Below, one piece after another: positions 37,083 through 45,162 of a DNA stretch of 64,000 bases. The notes under the pieces were generated by a model. It was not told the origin of the DNA and made no database searches. It saw nothing but the letters and a program-made list of their open reading frames with translations. A program made the translations under genes and the position numbers. Each line of letters starts with the position of its first letter. Within the stretch, counting starts at the first letter, position 1. Origin of the DNA: Gaiellaceae bacterium (GTDB taxonomy: Bacteria > Actinomycetota > Thermoleophilia > Gaiellales > Gaiellaceae); the NCBI GenBank assembly GCA_030446625.1, contig JAUJMY010000001.1, forward strand, positions 293,496-357,495, in the 5' to 3' direction.

Positions 37083-38027
37083 ATGGCAACGCGAACGAAA
37101 CGGCCGCCGACGAAGCGGCCAGTGCAGCACCCTACGCGGCGCGCGGAGCACAAGCGCGGACGTCGCTGGTGGCTCTTCGCCGGCGTGATCGCGGCCGTGG
37201 CAGCAATCGCGACGACGGCAGCGCTCGTGGCCTCTCGCGGTGACGAGGAGACCGTGGGCGACGGCGCTGCTGCCGTCGCCGGGTTGCCGAACACGCCGGA
37301 CTACCACTCGCTACTCGTCGCGCCGGACACCGCGAGCACCGTCGTCCTCGGCACGCACGACGGCTTGTACGAGTCGCGCGACGGCGGCCGGACCTGGCAA
37401 AGCACGACGCTCAAGGGGCAGGACGCGATGAACCTGGCCCGTGCCGATGGTCAAGTCGTCTGGACAGCGGGCCATGACGTGCTGGCGAAATCGAGTGACG
37501 GCGGCGAGACGTGGGAGGATGTCCGGCCCGCGGGGCTGCCGCACCTCGACATCCACGGGTTCGCCGTCGACGCGCGCGACCCGAGCAAGCTGTGGGCGGC
37601 GCTAGCGGGCACGGGTCTCTACCGCTCCACCGACGGCGGTCGGACCTTCGCGCTCGTCAGCCGCGAGGTCGGAGCGGGTGTGATGGCGCTCGCCGTGACG
37701 CCCGACGGCCGTATCCTCGCCGGCGACATGCAGCAGGGGCTGTTCGTGTCGGCCGACGAAGGCAAGAGCTGGAAGGTCACGCTCAACGCCGGCCTGATGG
37801 GACTGGCCGTGAACCCGAAGCAGCCGAAGCTCATCGTGGCGAGCGGCCCCGGCATCCTGCGCTCGACCGACGGCGGGCGGACCTGGGATCAGGCGATGCC
37901 GCTCGAGGAGGGCGCAGGCCCCGTCGCCTGGGCGCCGACTGACCCGAGCACGGCGTACGTCGTCGGCTTCGACAAGACCCTTTACAAGACGAACGACGGC
38001 GGCCAGACCTGGCAGCCGGTCAGCTAG
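37083..38027 (+). CDS. Membrane-anchored beta-propeller protein with Asp-box repeats
   Basis: 314 residues. A basic N-terminus and one membrane segment (WWLFAGVIAAVAAIATTAAL) anchor an external beta-propeller made of Asp boxes (SRDGGRTWQ, SSDGGETWE, STDGGRTFA, SADEGKSWK, STDGGRTWD, TNDGGQTWQ), six repeats as in Ycf48/sortilin-like propellers. ATG 37083 follows GAGGAGGA. Its neighbours are redoxins and an SCO1-type copper chaperone, so it may help assembly of a membrane or copper protein, as Ycf48 does in photosystem II; this is inference. It is followed nine bases later by a 51-codon Met-rich gene. Confidence 0.85.
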   Translation: MATRTKRPPTKRPVQHPTRRAEHKRGRRWWLFAGVIAAVAAIATTAALVASRGDEETVGDGAAAVAGLPNTPDYHSLLVAPDTASTVVLGTHDGLYESRDGGRTWQSTTLKGQDAMNLARADGQVVWTAGHDVLAKSSDGGETWEDVRPAGLPHLDIHGFAVDARDPSKLWAALAGTGLYRSTDGGRTFALVSREVGAGVMALAVTPDGRILAGDMQQGLFVSADEGKSWKVTLNAGLMGLAVNPKQPKLIVASGPGILRSTDGGRTWDQAMPLEEGAGPVAWAPTDPSTAYVVGFDKTLYKTNDGGQTWQPVS

Positions 38028-38035
38028 GAGGAGAG

Positions 38036-38191
38036 ATGGAGCAGCTTTGGTTTCTCGTCCCGCTTCTCGTCTGCCCCCTCGTGATGGGCGGGATGATGAT
38101 GTGGATGATGCGCGGCATGCGCTCCGGGCGCGCCGAGCGCGAGCGTAGCGACGAGGCAATCGCAACCACGGAGCGACGCTCGCGGACGTGA
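38036..38191 (+). CDS. 51-residue Met-rich single-segment membrane peptide
   Basis: Short gene with a strong AGGAGGAGAG ribosome site directly before ATG 38036. The product has one membrane segment with many methionines (FLVPLLVCPLVMGG then MMMWMMRGMRSG) and a charged tail. Its TGA overlaps the GTG of the TlpA gene, so it is embedded in the operon. Similar tiny Met-rich membrane proteins accompany copper and cytochrome oxidase genes; a role in Cu(I) handling next to the SCO1 gene is a reasonable but unproven inference. Confidence 0.75.
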   Translation: MEQLWFLVPLLVCPLVMGGMMMWMMRGMRSGRAERERSDEAIATTERRSRT

Positions 38192-38787
38192 CCGAAGCGC
38201 TGCCTCCGGCCCGTGGTCGACCGAGGACTGTGGGCTCTCCCGCTGCGCGGCGCCGCTCGCTCTCGCGGCGCCGCGCAATTACGGCGCTCGTCGCGCTCGC
38301 CGGCGCCGTCGCGCTCGCAGCCGGGCTCCTCTTCTCGGGGAGCGACGAGCAACGGGGCGGCGCCGCGATCGCGACGGCCGAGCGGAAGCGGGCGCCCGAG
38401 CTCGTCGGTGAATGGCTCGTCCCGCCACCGCTTCGCCTGGCCGACCTGCGCGGGCGGCCGGTGCTCGTCAACTTCTGGGCCTCGTGGTGCATACCGTGCC
38501 GGAAGGAGGCGCCGGAGCTGGCGCGCTTCGATCGCGAGCTTGCTGCCCGCGCGCCTCTCGTCGGCGTCGCCTTCCAAGACGCCGAGGGTGATGCGCGCGA
38601 TTTCATCCGCGAGTTTCGCTGGCGCTTCCCGAACGTCGCCGACCCGCGCGGGAAGCTCGGCGCGCGCTACGGGCTGGTCGGGCTGCCGATGACGTTCGTC
38701 CTCGATCCTCAGGGGCGAATCGCCCGCGTCCTGAGCGGCGCGCAGACGTACGACAACCTCGTCGCCGCGGTCGCGCAGCTCGAGTGA
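38188..38787 (+). CDS. TlpA/ResA-type thiol-disulfide oxidoreductase
   Basis: 199-residue thioredoxin-fold protein. GTG 38188 overlaps the stop of the small peptide gene. An Arg-rich N-terminus precedes a membrane segment (AITALVALAGAVALAAGLLF). Redox site WASWCIPCRKEAPE; cis-Pro loop LVGLPMTFVLD. A paralogue of the protein at 26841, with the same order of partner genes: CcdA follows immediately, and a third TlpA-like protein after that. Confidence 0.92.
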   Translation: MTEALPPARGRPRTVGSPAARRRSLSRRRAITALVALAGAVALAAGLLFSGSDEQRGGAAIATAERKRAPELVGEWLVPPPLRLADLRGRPVLVNFWASWCIPCRKEAPELARFDRELAARAPLVGVAFQDAEGDARDFIREFRWRFPNVADPRGKLGARYGLVGLPMTFVLDPQGRIARVLSGAQTYDNLVAAVAQLE

Positions 38788-39530
38788 TGGAAGTCTCGGG
38801 CCTCTCGCTGCCGCTCGTCTTCCTGGCGGGTGTCGTCTCGTTCCTGTCGCCCTGCGTCCTCCCGCTCGTGCCGGGCTACCTCGCGACGGTCAGCGGCGTC
38901 AGCGTCGAGCAGATGGCGGCGCGCGGACACGCGTGGCGCCCGGTGGCGGCGGCGAGCGCGCTCTTCTTCGCCGGCTTCCTCGTCGTCTTCATCGGCCTCG
39001 GCGCCAGCGCTTCGCTGATCGGCGTGCTCCTCGACGACAACCGGATCTGGCTGAACCGGGTCGCTGGCGCGCTCGTCGTCTTCTTCGGCCTCGCTCTGCT
39101 CGGTGTCGGCTGGTCCGGCGCCCTCAGCAGCCGCGTGACACAAGCCGTCCATCGGCTCGCCCGCCGGCGCGGCGGCCCGGTCGCGCTCGGCGTTGCGTTC
39201 GCGTTTTGCTGGACGCCGTGCGTCGGGCCGATTCTCGCCTCGGTTCTCGTGCTCGCAGGCGCGAGCGCGTCGCTGCCGACGGGCGTCGCCTTGCTCGGCG
39301 TCTACGGCCTCGGTCTCGCGGCGCCGTTCCTCCTCGTCGGCTTCGGCTTCACGGGGTCGCTGGGCCGCGTCCGGCGCCTGCAGCGCCACTACCGGACGCT
39401 GCAGGGCGTCGCCGGAGCGCTGCTCGTCGGCATGGGCGTCCTCCTCCTCAGCGGGTATCTCTATCTGGTCAACGTCTATGCCCAGCGGCTGCTGCGCGGA
39501 CTCGGGTTGGACTGGTGGACGAGCCTCTGA
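38787..39530 (+). CDS. ccdA: CcdA-type thiol-electron transporter
   Basis: Second CcdA-family membrane protein in the window, about 247 residues and six segments. The redox Cys pair lies in FLSPCVLPLVPGYLAT and FCWTPCVGPILASV. ATG 38787 shares a base with the TlpA stop (TGATG); GTG 38784 is also in frame. Likely delivers electrons to the TlpA-like proteins on both sides and to the SCO1-type protein, whose cysteines must be reduced to bind copper. Confidence 0.92.
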   Translation: MEVSGLSLPLVFLAGVVSFLSPCVLPLVPGYLATVSGVSVEQMAARGHAWRPVAAASALFFAGFLVVFIGLGASASLIGVLLDDNRIWLNRVAGALVVFFGLALLGVGWSGALSSRVTQAVHRLARRRGGPVALGVAFAFCWTPCVGPILASVLVLAGASASLPTGVALLGVYGLGLAAPFLLVGFGFTGSLGRVRRLQRHYRTLQGVAGALLVGMGVLLLSGYLYLVNVYAQRLLRGLGLDWWTSL

Positions 39531-40189
39531 CGACGGCGCCGCGGGCAGCGCCTGGCGCCGAGCCGGAGGCCGGGGACGTCGTGCCGGCCCGCGCGACGTC
39601 GTGGAGGTCGGCGCTCCGCCTTCTTCCGCTTGCTGTGGTCGCCGCGCTCTTCGGGCTCATCGGGTGGGCGACGCTGAAGGGCGCGAGTGGAAGCAGTCTG
39701 CCGGCGCGCGTCGCCGCCGGCGAGCGGCCCCCGGCGCCGGCGTTCTCCCTCGAGGTGTTGTGGCCGCGCGCGGCGACGTGGCCCGCGGACGCGCGTCGCG
39801 CGCTCGGCGACGGGCGCGTCGATCGCCGCGAGCTCCGCGGCCGGCCGCTCGTCGTCAACTTCTGGGCCTCGTGGTGCCTCCCGTGCCGCGAGGAGGCGCC
39901 GATCCTGAACGCGGCCGCGCGCGCCCACACCGGCGACGTCGTCTTCGTCGGGATCGACGTTCAGGATCTGCCTGAAGACGCGGTCGCGTTCTCGCGCGAG
40001 TTCCAGACGCCGTACGCCTCGGTCCGCGACCGGAGCAACGCGACGTACGAGGCCTACGGGCTGACCGGCGTCCCCGAGACCTACTACCTGGACGCGCAAG
40101 GACGCGTCGTCGCCCACACACCCGGTCCGGTCTCGCGCACCTCGCTCGAGGCCGCGATCGCCGTGCTGCAAGGAGGTGGCGCGCGTTGA
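39515..40189 (+). CDS. TlpA-family redoxin
   Basis: 224 residues from GTG 39515, which lies 16 bases inside the CcdA gene. After a Pro/Ala-rich N-terminus, a membrane segment (LRLLPLAVVAALFGLIGWATL) leads to a thioredoxin domain with WASWCLPCREEAPIL and cis-Pro loop LTGVPETYYLD, matching CcmG/TlpA proteins that reduce apocytochrome c. The insertion RAATWPADARRALGDGRVDR ahead of the active site is longer than in the other two copies. Confidence 0.9.
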   Translation: MDEPLTTAPRAAPGAEPEAGDVVPARATSWRSALRLLPLAVVAALFGLIGWATLKGASGSSLPARVAAGERPPAPAFSLEVLWPRAATWPADARRALGDGRVDRRELRGRPLVVNFWASWCLPCREEAPILNAAARAHTGDVVFVGIDVQDLPEDAVAFSREFQTPYASVRDRSNATYEAYGLTGVPETYYLDAQGRVVAHTPGPVSRTSLEAAIAVLQGGGAR

Positions 40190-40824
40190 GGTGGGCGATC
40201 GCGATCGGCGCCGGGATCGCCGTTGGCGCGTTCGCGACGGTGCTGGCGGTGGCCGTCCGCGGCCCGTCGCAGCCGGAGCCGTTCAAGCTCCTGAGCGACG
40301 AGGGCGCGTACCGTGGCAGCGAGCCGCCGGGGACGAACCGGCTGCCCGACTTCACGCTCCGCACCTACGACGGGCGAACCGTGAGGTCTGAGGAGCTGCG
40401 GGGGAAGGTGCTGTTGCTCACCTTCCTCGATGCGCAGTGCACCGACGCCTGCCCGATCCTCGCCGCGCAGATCGCACGCGGGCTCGAGCGGCTGCAGGCT
40501 CACGAGCGGCGCCGCGTGGTCGCCGTCGCGATGAGCACCGACCCGGTCGAGGACACGCCGCGAGCGGTTCGCGCCTTTCTCGACAAGCAAGGCGCCCTCG
40601 GGAAGGTTCTGTACCTAACCCGCCCGGCCGCCGAGATCCGCGTGCTGTGGAAGCGCTTCAAGATCCTCGCGTCGGACGAATCCGGCTCGGACACGGTTCA
40701 CTCCGCACCGCTCCGCGTCTACGACCGCGATCTCGTCTGGGTCGCGACGCTCCATCCCGGCGTCGACCTCACTCCGGCAAACCTCGTGCACGACGTGCGT
40801 GTGGCGCTCGAGCAGGGGCGTTGA
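40186..40824 (+). CDS. SCO1/SenC-family copper chaperone
   Basis: 212-residue extracytoplasmic protein with an N-terminal membrane anchor (IAIGAGIAVGAFATVLAVAV). The Cu-binding motif is LDAQCTDACPIL (C-x3-C), and the distal His is in TVHSAPLRVYDRD. SCO1 proteins load copper into the CuA site of cytochrome oxidase or act as thiol peroxidase-like redox proteins. The start is TTG 40186: an ideal AAGGAGG lies seven bases upstream, and TTG overlaps the previous TGA. It closes the six-gene thiol/copper run. No oxidase gene is in the window. Confidence 0.93.
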   Translation: MRWAIAIGAGIAVGAFATVLAVAVRGPSQPEPFKLLSDEGAYRGSEPPGTNRLPDFTLRTYDGRTVRSEELRGKVLLLTFLDAQCTDACPILAAQIARGLERLQAHERRRVVAVAMSTDPVEDTPRAVRAFLDKQGALGKVLYLTRPAAEIRVLWKRFKILASDESGSDTVHSAPLRVYDRDLVWVATLHPGVDLTPANLVHDVRVALEQGR

Positions 40825-40905
40825 CGCTTGCAGCGTCGTCGTTTTTCGCTCTACGCGGCTGAGTCGGCCGCGATCGGACGAAAGCTCGAGTGAGCGAGAC
40901 GTCTC

Positions 40906-40928
40906 AACGTATCTACGGACGTTAATAT
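40906..40928 (+). promoter_or_regulatory. Promoter/operator for CadC-like repressor, probably leaderless
   Basis: A -10-like TAATAT at 40923-40928 ends six bases before the ATG at 40935, so transcription would begin at or next to the start codon. It overlaps an inverted repeat AACGT-N8-ACGTT (40906-40923) with the same eight-base spacing as the site before merA. This fits autoregulation by the ArsR-family repressor encoded immediately downstream. No good -35 is visible. Confidence 0.5.
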
Positions 40929-40934
40929 GTCTCG

Positions 40935-41288
40935 ATGGACGACTCCTCCGCCCTGCTTTGCCTCGACCTCCCGCGCGCCGAAGAGCTCCGGAAGAGGCGT
41001 GCCGACGATCTTGCCGTCGACGCGGCCGCTTCGCGGGCCCGCGCGTTGGCCGATCCGACGCGGCTGGCCGTCGCTCTGATCCTTCGCGACGGAGGCGAGC
41101 TGTGCGTCTGCGACCTCGCTTGGATCGCCGAGCGGCCGCAGAACCTCGTCTCGCATCACGTCCGCGCTCTTCGTTCTGCCGGACTCGCGCGCTCTCGCCG
41201 CGACGGAAAGATGGTGATGTACGCGTTGACGGACGAAGGTGCGACCCTCGTCGCGACGCTCGCCGATGCTGCGGAGGTGGCCGCGTGA
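40935..41288 (+). CDS. CadC/CmtR-like ArsR-family repressor
   Basis: Winged-helix repressor, 117 residues. The metal-site motif ELCVCDLAWI sits in the helix before the recognition helix (RPQNLVSHHVRALRSAG), and another Cys is at residue 9 (ALLCLDL), the arrangement of CadC-type Cd/Pb/Zn sensors. ATG 40935 follows a -10-like sequence at leaderless distance. Its TGA overlaps a GTG that opens a Cys/His-rich stretch (SADCCSHDDER), like the N-terminus of a metal pump, but that gene does not continue. Confidence 0.9.
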   Translation: MDDSSALLCLDLPRAEELRKRRADDLAVDAAASRARALADPTRLAVALILRDGGELCVCDLAWIAERPQNLVSHHVRALRSAGLARSRRDGKMVMYALTDEGATLVATLADAAEVAA

Positions 41289-41375
41289 GCGCTGACTGCT
41301 GCAGCCACGACGACGAGCGGATCGAAAGCAGGGCAGCCGCGCCACCGTCGTCGGCGGCGCGTAGAAGAGGACGGC

Positions 41376-41393
41376 GCCCGCCGTTTTGCGGGC
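41376..41393. terminator. Short hairpin between convergent genes
   Basis: GCCCGC and GCGGGC pair around a six-base loop containing TTTT. It lies between the end of the CadC-like unit and the end of the minus-strand MarR gene, where a bidirectional terminator would be expected. No U tract follows on either strand, so the call is tentative. Confidence 0.35.
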
Positions 41394-41394
41394 A

Positions 41395-41805
41395 TCAGCC
41401 ACGCGAACGCGTCGGCGCGAACTGCTCCACGGCTGCGGCGAGCTCGTCGCGATCGTGCGCGAGCGCTTCGACGACGGCCGCGAGGCGCCTCTCGCCGTCG
41501 GGCGTGAGCGAGATCCACGTCCGCCGCCCGTCCTGCGGGCACGGGTCGCGCCGGACGAGCCCGGCCTTCTCGGCTCGCCCGACCGCGCCGGTGACCGTGT
41601 GCGCCGCGAGCTGGAGGCGCTCGGCGAGGTCGCCGACCAGCGCCCGTTCGCTGCCGTCGGGCGCGCCCTTGACCATCAGGAGCAGCAGGTAGCGCTGTGG
41701 CGTAAGGCCGCGCGCGCGCGCGGCCTCCTCGGCCGCTCGCTCGAACCGGCGCATTGCCATCCGGAGCCGGGCGATCGCCGCGTAGTCGGGTTTACTACCT
41801 CGCAT
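41395..41805 (-). CDS. MarR-family transcriptional regulator
   Basis: 136-residue winged-helix regulator. The recognition region is LQLAAHTVTGAVGRAEKAGL, followed by the wing DPCPQDGRRTWISLT. ATG 41805 (RGSKPDYAAIARLR) is preferred; on the minus strand a TATACA lies just upstream at a distance suggesting a leaderless transcript. It is divergent from the DUF2231/PoxB-like genes and shares the AT-rich region 41790-41825 with their promoter, so it probably controls them or itself. Ligand unknown. Confidence 0.9.
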   Translation of the reverse strand: MRGSKPDYAAIARLRMAMRRFERAAEEAARARGLTPQRYLLLLMVKGAPDGSERALVGDLAERLQLAAHTVTGAVGRAEKAGLVRRDPCPQDGRRTWISLTPDGERRLAAVVEALAHDRDELAAAVEQFAPTRSRG

Positions 41806-41818
41806 TACGATGTATATT
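41791..41818 (+). promoter_or_regulatory. Predicted promoter for the DUF2231/PoxB-like genes
   Basis: TTTACT (41791-41796) and TATATT (41813-41818) are separated by 16 bases in an AT-rich island rare in this window. Transcription would start near 41825, about 48 bases before ATG 41873. The same sequence spans the start of the divergent marR gene, so a regulator bound here could affect both directions. Confidence 0.5.
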
Positions 41819-41872
41819 CCCATCGCACTGCTGGAGGAAACGGGCGCCGTCACGCGAGGACAAGGAGGCACG

Positions 41873-42439
41873 ATGAAGGGAAGCGAGCTTCTGACCGGCC
41901 TCCCGGGGCACCCGACTCATCCGCCGCTTACCGATGCGGCGATCGGCCTCTACAGCGGCGCGACCGCGTTCGCCGTCCTGAGCGCGCTCGGCGTCTCGGA
42001 GGAGAACCTGGCGATCGCGTGGTGGATCGCGCTCGTCGCCGGCCTCGTCGTCACCGGCCCGACAGCAGTCACAGGGCTGCTCGACTGGTTGAAGATCACG
42101 CGTGGGACGCCCTTGTGGCGGACGACGACGCTGCACCTCGTCGCGATGGTCGCGGCGACGATCGTGTTCGTCGTCGCGGCGATCGTCGGCCACGGCGGCT
42201 ACGTCGACCGCGAGGTCACCACGCTCGGGCTGCTCCTGACCGTCGCCGGCTTCGGCCTGATGAGCGCCGGTGGCTGGCTCGGCGGCACCGTCGTCTTCGT
42301 CCACGGGATGCGTGTCCTGCGTGAACAGGAGAAGCCGACGCACGAGGCGGTGAAGCCGGACTCCGGGCGCGACGGCGGCGACGCGCCGCGCGCGGGGCTG
42401 ACCCGACCGGGCGCGGCGCCCGACGCGCGCGATGGCTGA
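41873..42439 (+). CDS. DUF2231 membrane protein
   Basis: 188-residue integral membrane protein, four segments. The family mark GLPGHPTHPPLTDAAIGLY precedes the first segment, then WWIALVAGLVVTGPTAVTGL and LHLVAMVAATIVFVVAAIVG. The tail is polar and Pro/Asp-rich. ATG 41873 follows AAGGAGG. Conserved histidines (GHPTHP, LHLVAM, GHGG, VHGM) suggest haem or metal binding as in predicted DUF2231 cytochromes. Overlaps the next gene by eight bases. Confidence 0.88.
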   Translation: MKGSELLTGLPGHPTHPPLTDAAIGLYSGATAFAVLSALGVSEENLAIAWWIALVAGLVVTGPTAVTGLLDWLKITRGTPLWRTTTLHLVAMVAATIVFVVAAIVGHGGYVDREVTTLGLLLTVAGFGLMSAGGWLGGTVVFVHGMRVLREQEKPTHEAVKPDSGRDGGDAPRAGLTRPGAAPDARDG

Positions 42440-44240
42440 AACGGTCGGTGACTTCATCGTCCGGCGCCTCCGGCAGTGGGGCGTCCGCCGCGTCTTCGGG
42501 TACCCGGGCGACGGGATCAACGGCGTCGTGCTCGCCTTCGGTCGCGATTCCGGCCGCGACGTCGAGTGGGTGCAGGCGCGCCACGAGGAGATGAGCGGGT
42601 TCATGGCGTGCGCGCACGCGAAGTTCACGGGCGAGGTCGGCGTCTGCGTCGCCACCTCCGGCCCCGGCGCGATCCACCTGCTGAACGGTCTCTACGACGC
42701 GAAGCTCGACCGGCAGCCGGTCGTGGCAGTCGTGGGCCAGCAGGCGCGAACCGCGCTCGGCGGCAGCTATCAGCAGGAAGTCGACCTGAAGACGTTGTTC
42801 GGTGACGTCGCCGCGTACGTCGAGCAGATCGTGGAGCCGGCGCAGGCGCGGCACGTCGTCGACCGCGCCTTTCGAACCGCCCTGGCCGAACGCTCTGTCG
42901 CGTGCGTGATCGTGCCGACGGACGTCCAGGAAGAGGACGCCGTCGAAGAGCCGCCGCACGAGCACGGGACGGTGCATTCGAGCGTCGACTACTCGCCGCC
43001 TCGGGTTCTGCCGCAGGACGACGACCTGCGGCGCGCAGCGGACGTGCTCAATGCAGGGTCGCGCGTCGCGATGCTCGTCGGGCAGGGCGCGCTGCACGCG
43101 ACCGAGGAGGTCGTCGAGGTCGCGGACCGGCTCGGCGCAGGCGTCGCGAAGGCACTTCTCGGCAAAGCAGCCCTCTCGGACGAGCTTCCCTTCGTGACGG
43201 GCGCGATCGGGCTGCTCGGCACGAAGCCGAGCTGGGACCTGATGCAGGGCTGCGACACGCTGCTCGTCGTCGGTTCGAGCTTCCCATACTCGGAGTTCCT
43301 GCCCGAGGAGGGCCAGGCACGCGCGGTGCAGATCGACATCGATGCGCGGGTGGTCGGGCTCCGGTATCCGATGGAGGTCAACCTCGTCGGCGACAGTCGC
43401 GAGACTTTGCGCGCCCTGCTCCCGCTCCTGGAGCCGAAGAGCGACCGCTCGTGGCGCGAGGAGGTCGAGCGCGGGGTCGGCGAGTGGTGGGAGACGCTCG
43501 AGGCGCGCGCCATGCAGGAGGCGAAGCCGGTGAACCCGCAGCGTGTGTTCTGGGAGCTGTCCTCTCGCCTGCCTGCCGACGCGATCGTCTGCGGCGACTC
43601 CGGCTCGAGCACCAACTGGCTCGCGCGCGACCTGAAGCTTCGACCGGGGATGCAGGTGTCCTTGTCGAGCACGCTCGCAAGCATGGGCAGCGCGCTCCCG
43701 TACGCAGTGGCGGCCAAATTCGCGTATCCGAGCCGAGTCGTCTTCGCGCTCGCCGGCGACGGCGCGATGCAGATGAACGGGCTCGCCGAGCTGATCACGA
43801 TCGCGAAGTACTGGCGGGGTTGGGAGGATCCGCGGCTGGTCGTGCTCGTCCTCAACAACCGCGACCTGAACCAGGTGACGTGGGAGCACCGCGCGATGGA
43901 AGGGAGCCCGAAGTTCGCCACCTCGCAGGACTTGCCCGACGTCGCCTACGCAGACTTCGCCGAGCTTGTGGGCCTCGCCGGGCGCCGCGTCGAGTCGCCG
44001 GACGACGTCGGGCCGGCGTGGGACGAGGCGCTGCGCGCCGACCGCCCGTTCGTGATCGATGCGGTCGTCGATCCCGATGTCCCGCCCCTGCCGCCGCACA
44101 TCACGTTCGACCAGGCGACGTCGATGGCTCGCGCGCTGCTCAAGGGCGACCCCGACTGGCGCGGGGTCGTGCGGCAGAGCCTGCTCGACAAGCTGAGCGA
44201 GGTACTGCCCGGCGCACGGGCCGGCGGGCGGCGTGACTGA
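42432..44240 (+). CDS. Thiamine-diphosphate enzyme, PoxB/acetolactate synthase-like
   Basis: 602-residue enzyme of the pyruvate oxidase/acetolactate synthase superfamily. The N-terminal Pyr domain has VFGYPGDGINGVVLAF and the catalytic Glu in QARHEEMSGFMACAHAK; the central domain is followed by the PP domain with ThDP motif FALAGDGAMQMNGLAELI ending in VLNNRDLNQVTWE. The FAD-type central motif of PoxB is not clearly recognisable. Likely reactions are pyruvate oxidation to acetate or another 2-oxoacid decarboxylation. Transcribed with the DUF2231 membrane protein, which might accept electrons. Start ATG 42432 within the preceding gene. Confidence 0.88.
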   Translation: MAETVGDFIVRRLRQWGVRRVFGYPGDGINGVVLAFGRDSGRDVEWVQARHEEMSGFMACAHAKFTGEVGVCVATSGPGAIHLLNGLYDAKLDRQPVVAVVGQQARTALGGSYQQEVDLKTLFGDVAAYVEQIVEPAQARHVVDRAFRTALAERSVACVIVPTDVQEEDAVEEPPHEHGTVHSSVDYSPPRVLPQDDDLRRAADVLNAGSRVAMLVGQGALHATEEVVEVADRLGAGVAKALLGKAALSDELPFVTGAIGLLGTKPSWDLMQGCDTLLVVGSSFPYSEFLPEEGQARAVQIDIDARVVGLRYPMEVNLVGDSRETLRALLPLLEPKSDRSWREEVERGVGEWWETLEARAMQEAKPVNPQRVFWELSSRLPADAIVCGDSGSSTNWLARDLKLRPGMQVSLSSTLASMGSALPYAVAAKFAYPSRVVFALAGDGAMQMNGLAELITIAKYWRGWEDPRLVVLVLNNRDLNQVTWEHRAMEGSPKFATSQDLPDVAYADFAELVGLAGRRVESPDDVGPAWDEALRADRPFVIDAVVDPDVPPLPPHITFDQATSMARALLKGDPDWRGVVRQSLLDKLSEVLPGARAGGRRD

Positions 44241-45103
44241 GCGGAAGTCGGGGATGGGACGCGGCCCGGAGGTTCACAGCGTCCTCGCGTACCTCTCGCG
44301 GCCGCTCTACCCGCTGCTGCCGAGCTCGAGCTCGTCGCGTGGGGCTTCGGCAACCCGTTCGGAACGTCGTTCTCGCCCGACGGGCGCCTGTTCGTCGTCG
44401 ACCACGGGATCGACGAGCGCGGGCACCGCCACGTCTTCGGCGACGTGGCCGACCTCTACGAGGTGCGCGCAGGCGAGTGGTACGGGTGGCCGGACTTCGC
44501 GGCCGGGATCCGCCTCGACGATCCGCACTGGGGGCGGCGCGGCCGCGGGCGTGAGCCGCTCCTCGCGCAGCATCCGAACCCGTCGCCGCCGACGCCGTTC
44601 GCGACGTTCGAGCCGCACTCCGGCGCGAACGGGATCACGTTCTGCCGCGACGCCGCCTTCGGCTTCGAGGGCGACGCCTTCGTGTGCGAGATCGGCGATC
44701 TCAACCCCAACACGACGCGGAAGACTGCTCCCGCGGGCTACAAGGTCGTCCGCGTCGACATGCGCAACGGCGAGGTCCACGACTTCGCCGTGAACCGGAT
44801 CGTCGGTCCTGCGTCGAAGCTGCCGCACGACGGGTTCGAGCGGCCGACGCACTGCGAGTTCGGCCCGACGGAGAGCTCTACGTGACCGACTGGGGCGAGA
44901 TCGACATCGCACCGGAGGCGGGCGGCGTCCGGATGCAGATCGGGAGCGGGACGCTCTGGCGCATCCGCCGTACCGGCGCCGCAGCGGGCATCACGCCGCC
45001 TCGGCCCCGGACGGTCCCACTGTACGCGCTCATGTTCTACGTTCCCGGCGCGCTCGTCCTGCTGGCGCTGGTCGCGCTCGCCGTCTGGCTTCTTCTGCGT
45101 TAA
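44233..45103 (+). pseudogene. Fragment of PQQ-type sugar dehydrogenase (Gdh/sorbosone family)
   Basis: Coding similarity is spread over three frames. The GTG at 44233, overlapping the previous stop, opens about 30 residues (RGPEVHSVLAYLSRPLYPLL). Near 44325 the frame changes to ELVAWGFGNPFGTSFSPDGR, GDVADLYEVRAGEWYGWPDF and HSGANGITFCRDAAFGF, typical of the C-terminal half of soluble glucose/sorbosone dehydrogenases. Near 44870, one missing C after EFGP shifts to DGELYVTDWGEID, and a final membrane segment (ALMFYVPGALVLLALVALAV) ends at 45103. The N-terminal half of the propeller is missing, so the gene is dead regardless of the small indel. Confidence 0.82.
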
Positions 45104-45162
45104 AGCCGCCACGCAGCGAGCAGCCGTAGGAGTGCGCGTCGTGCACACATGCTCGTCCGATA

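Noticed and set aside
42216-44099. Long minus-strand open frame opposite the thiamine-diphosphate enzyme
   Set aside because: Shadow frame without recognisable motifs; the plus-strand enzyme has all family signatures.
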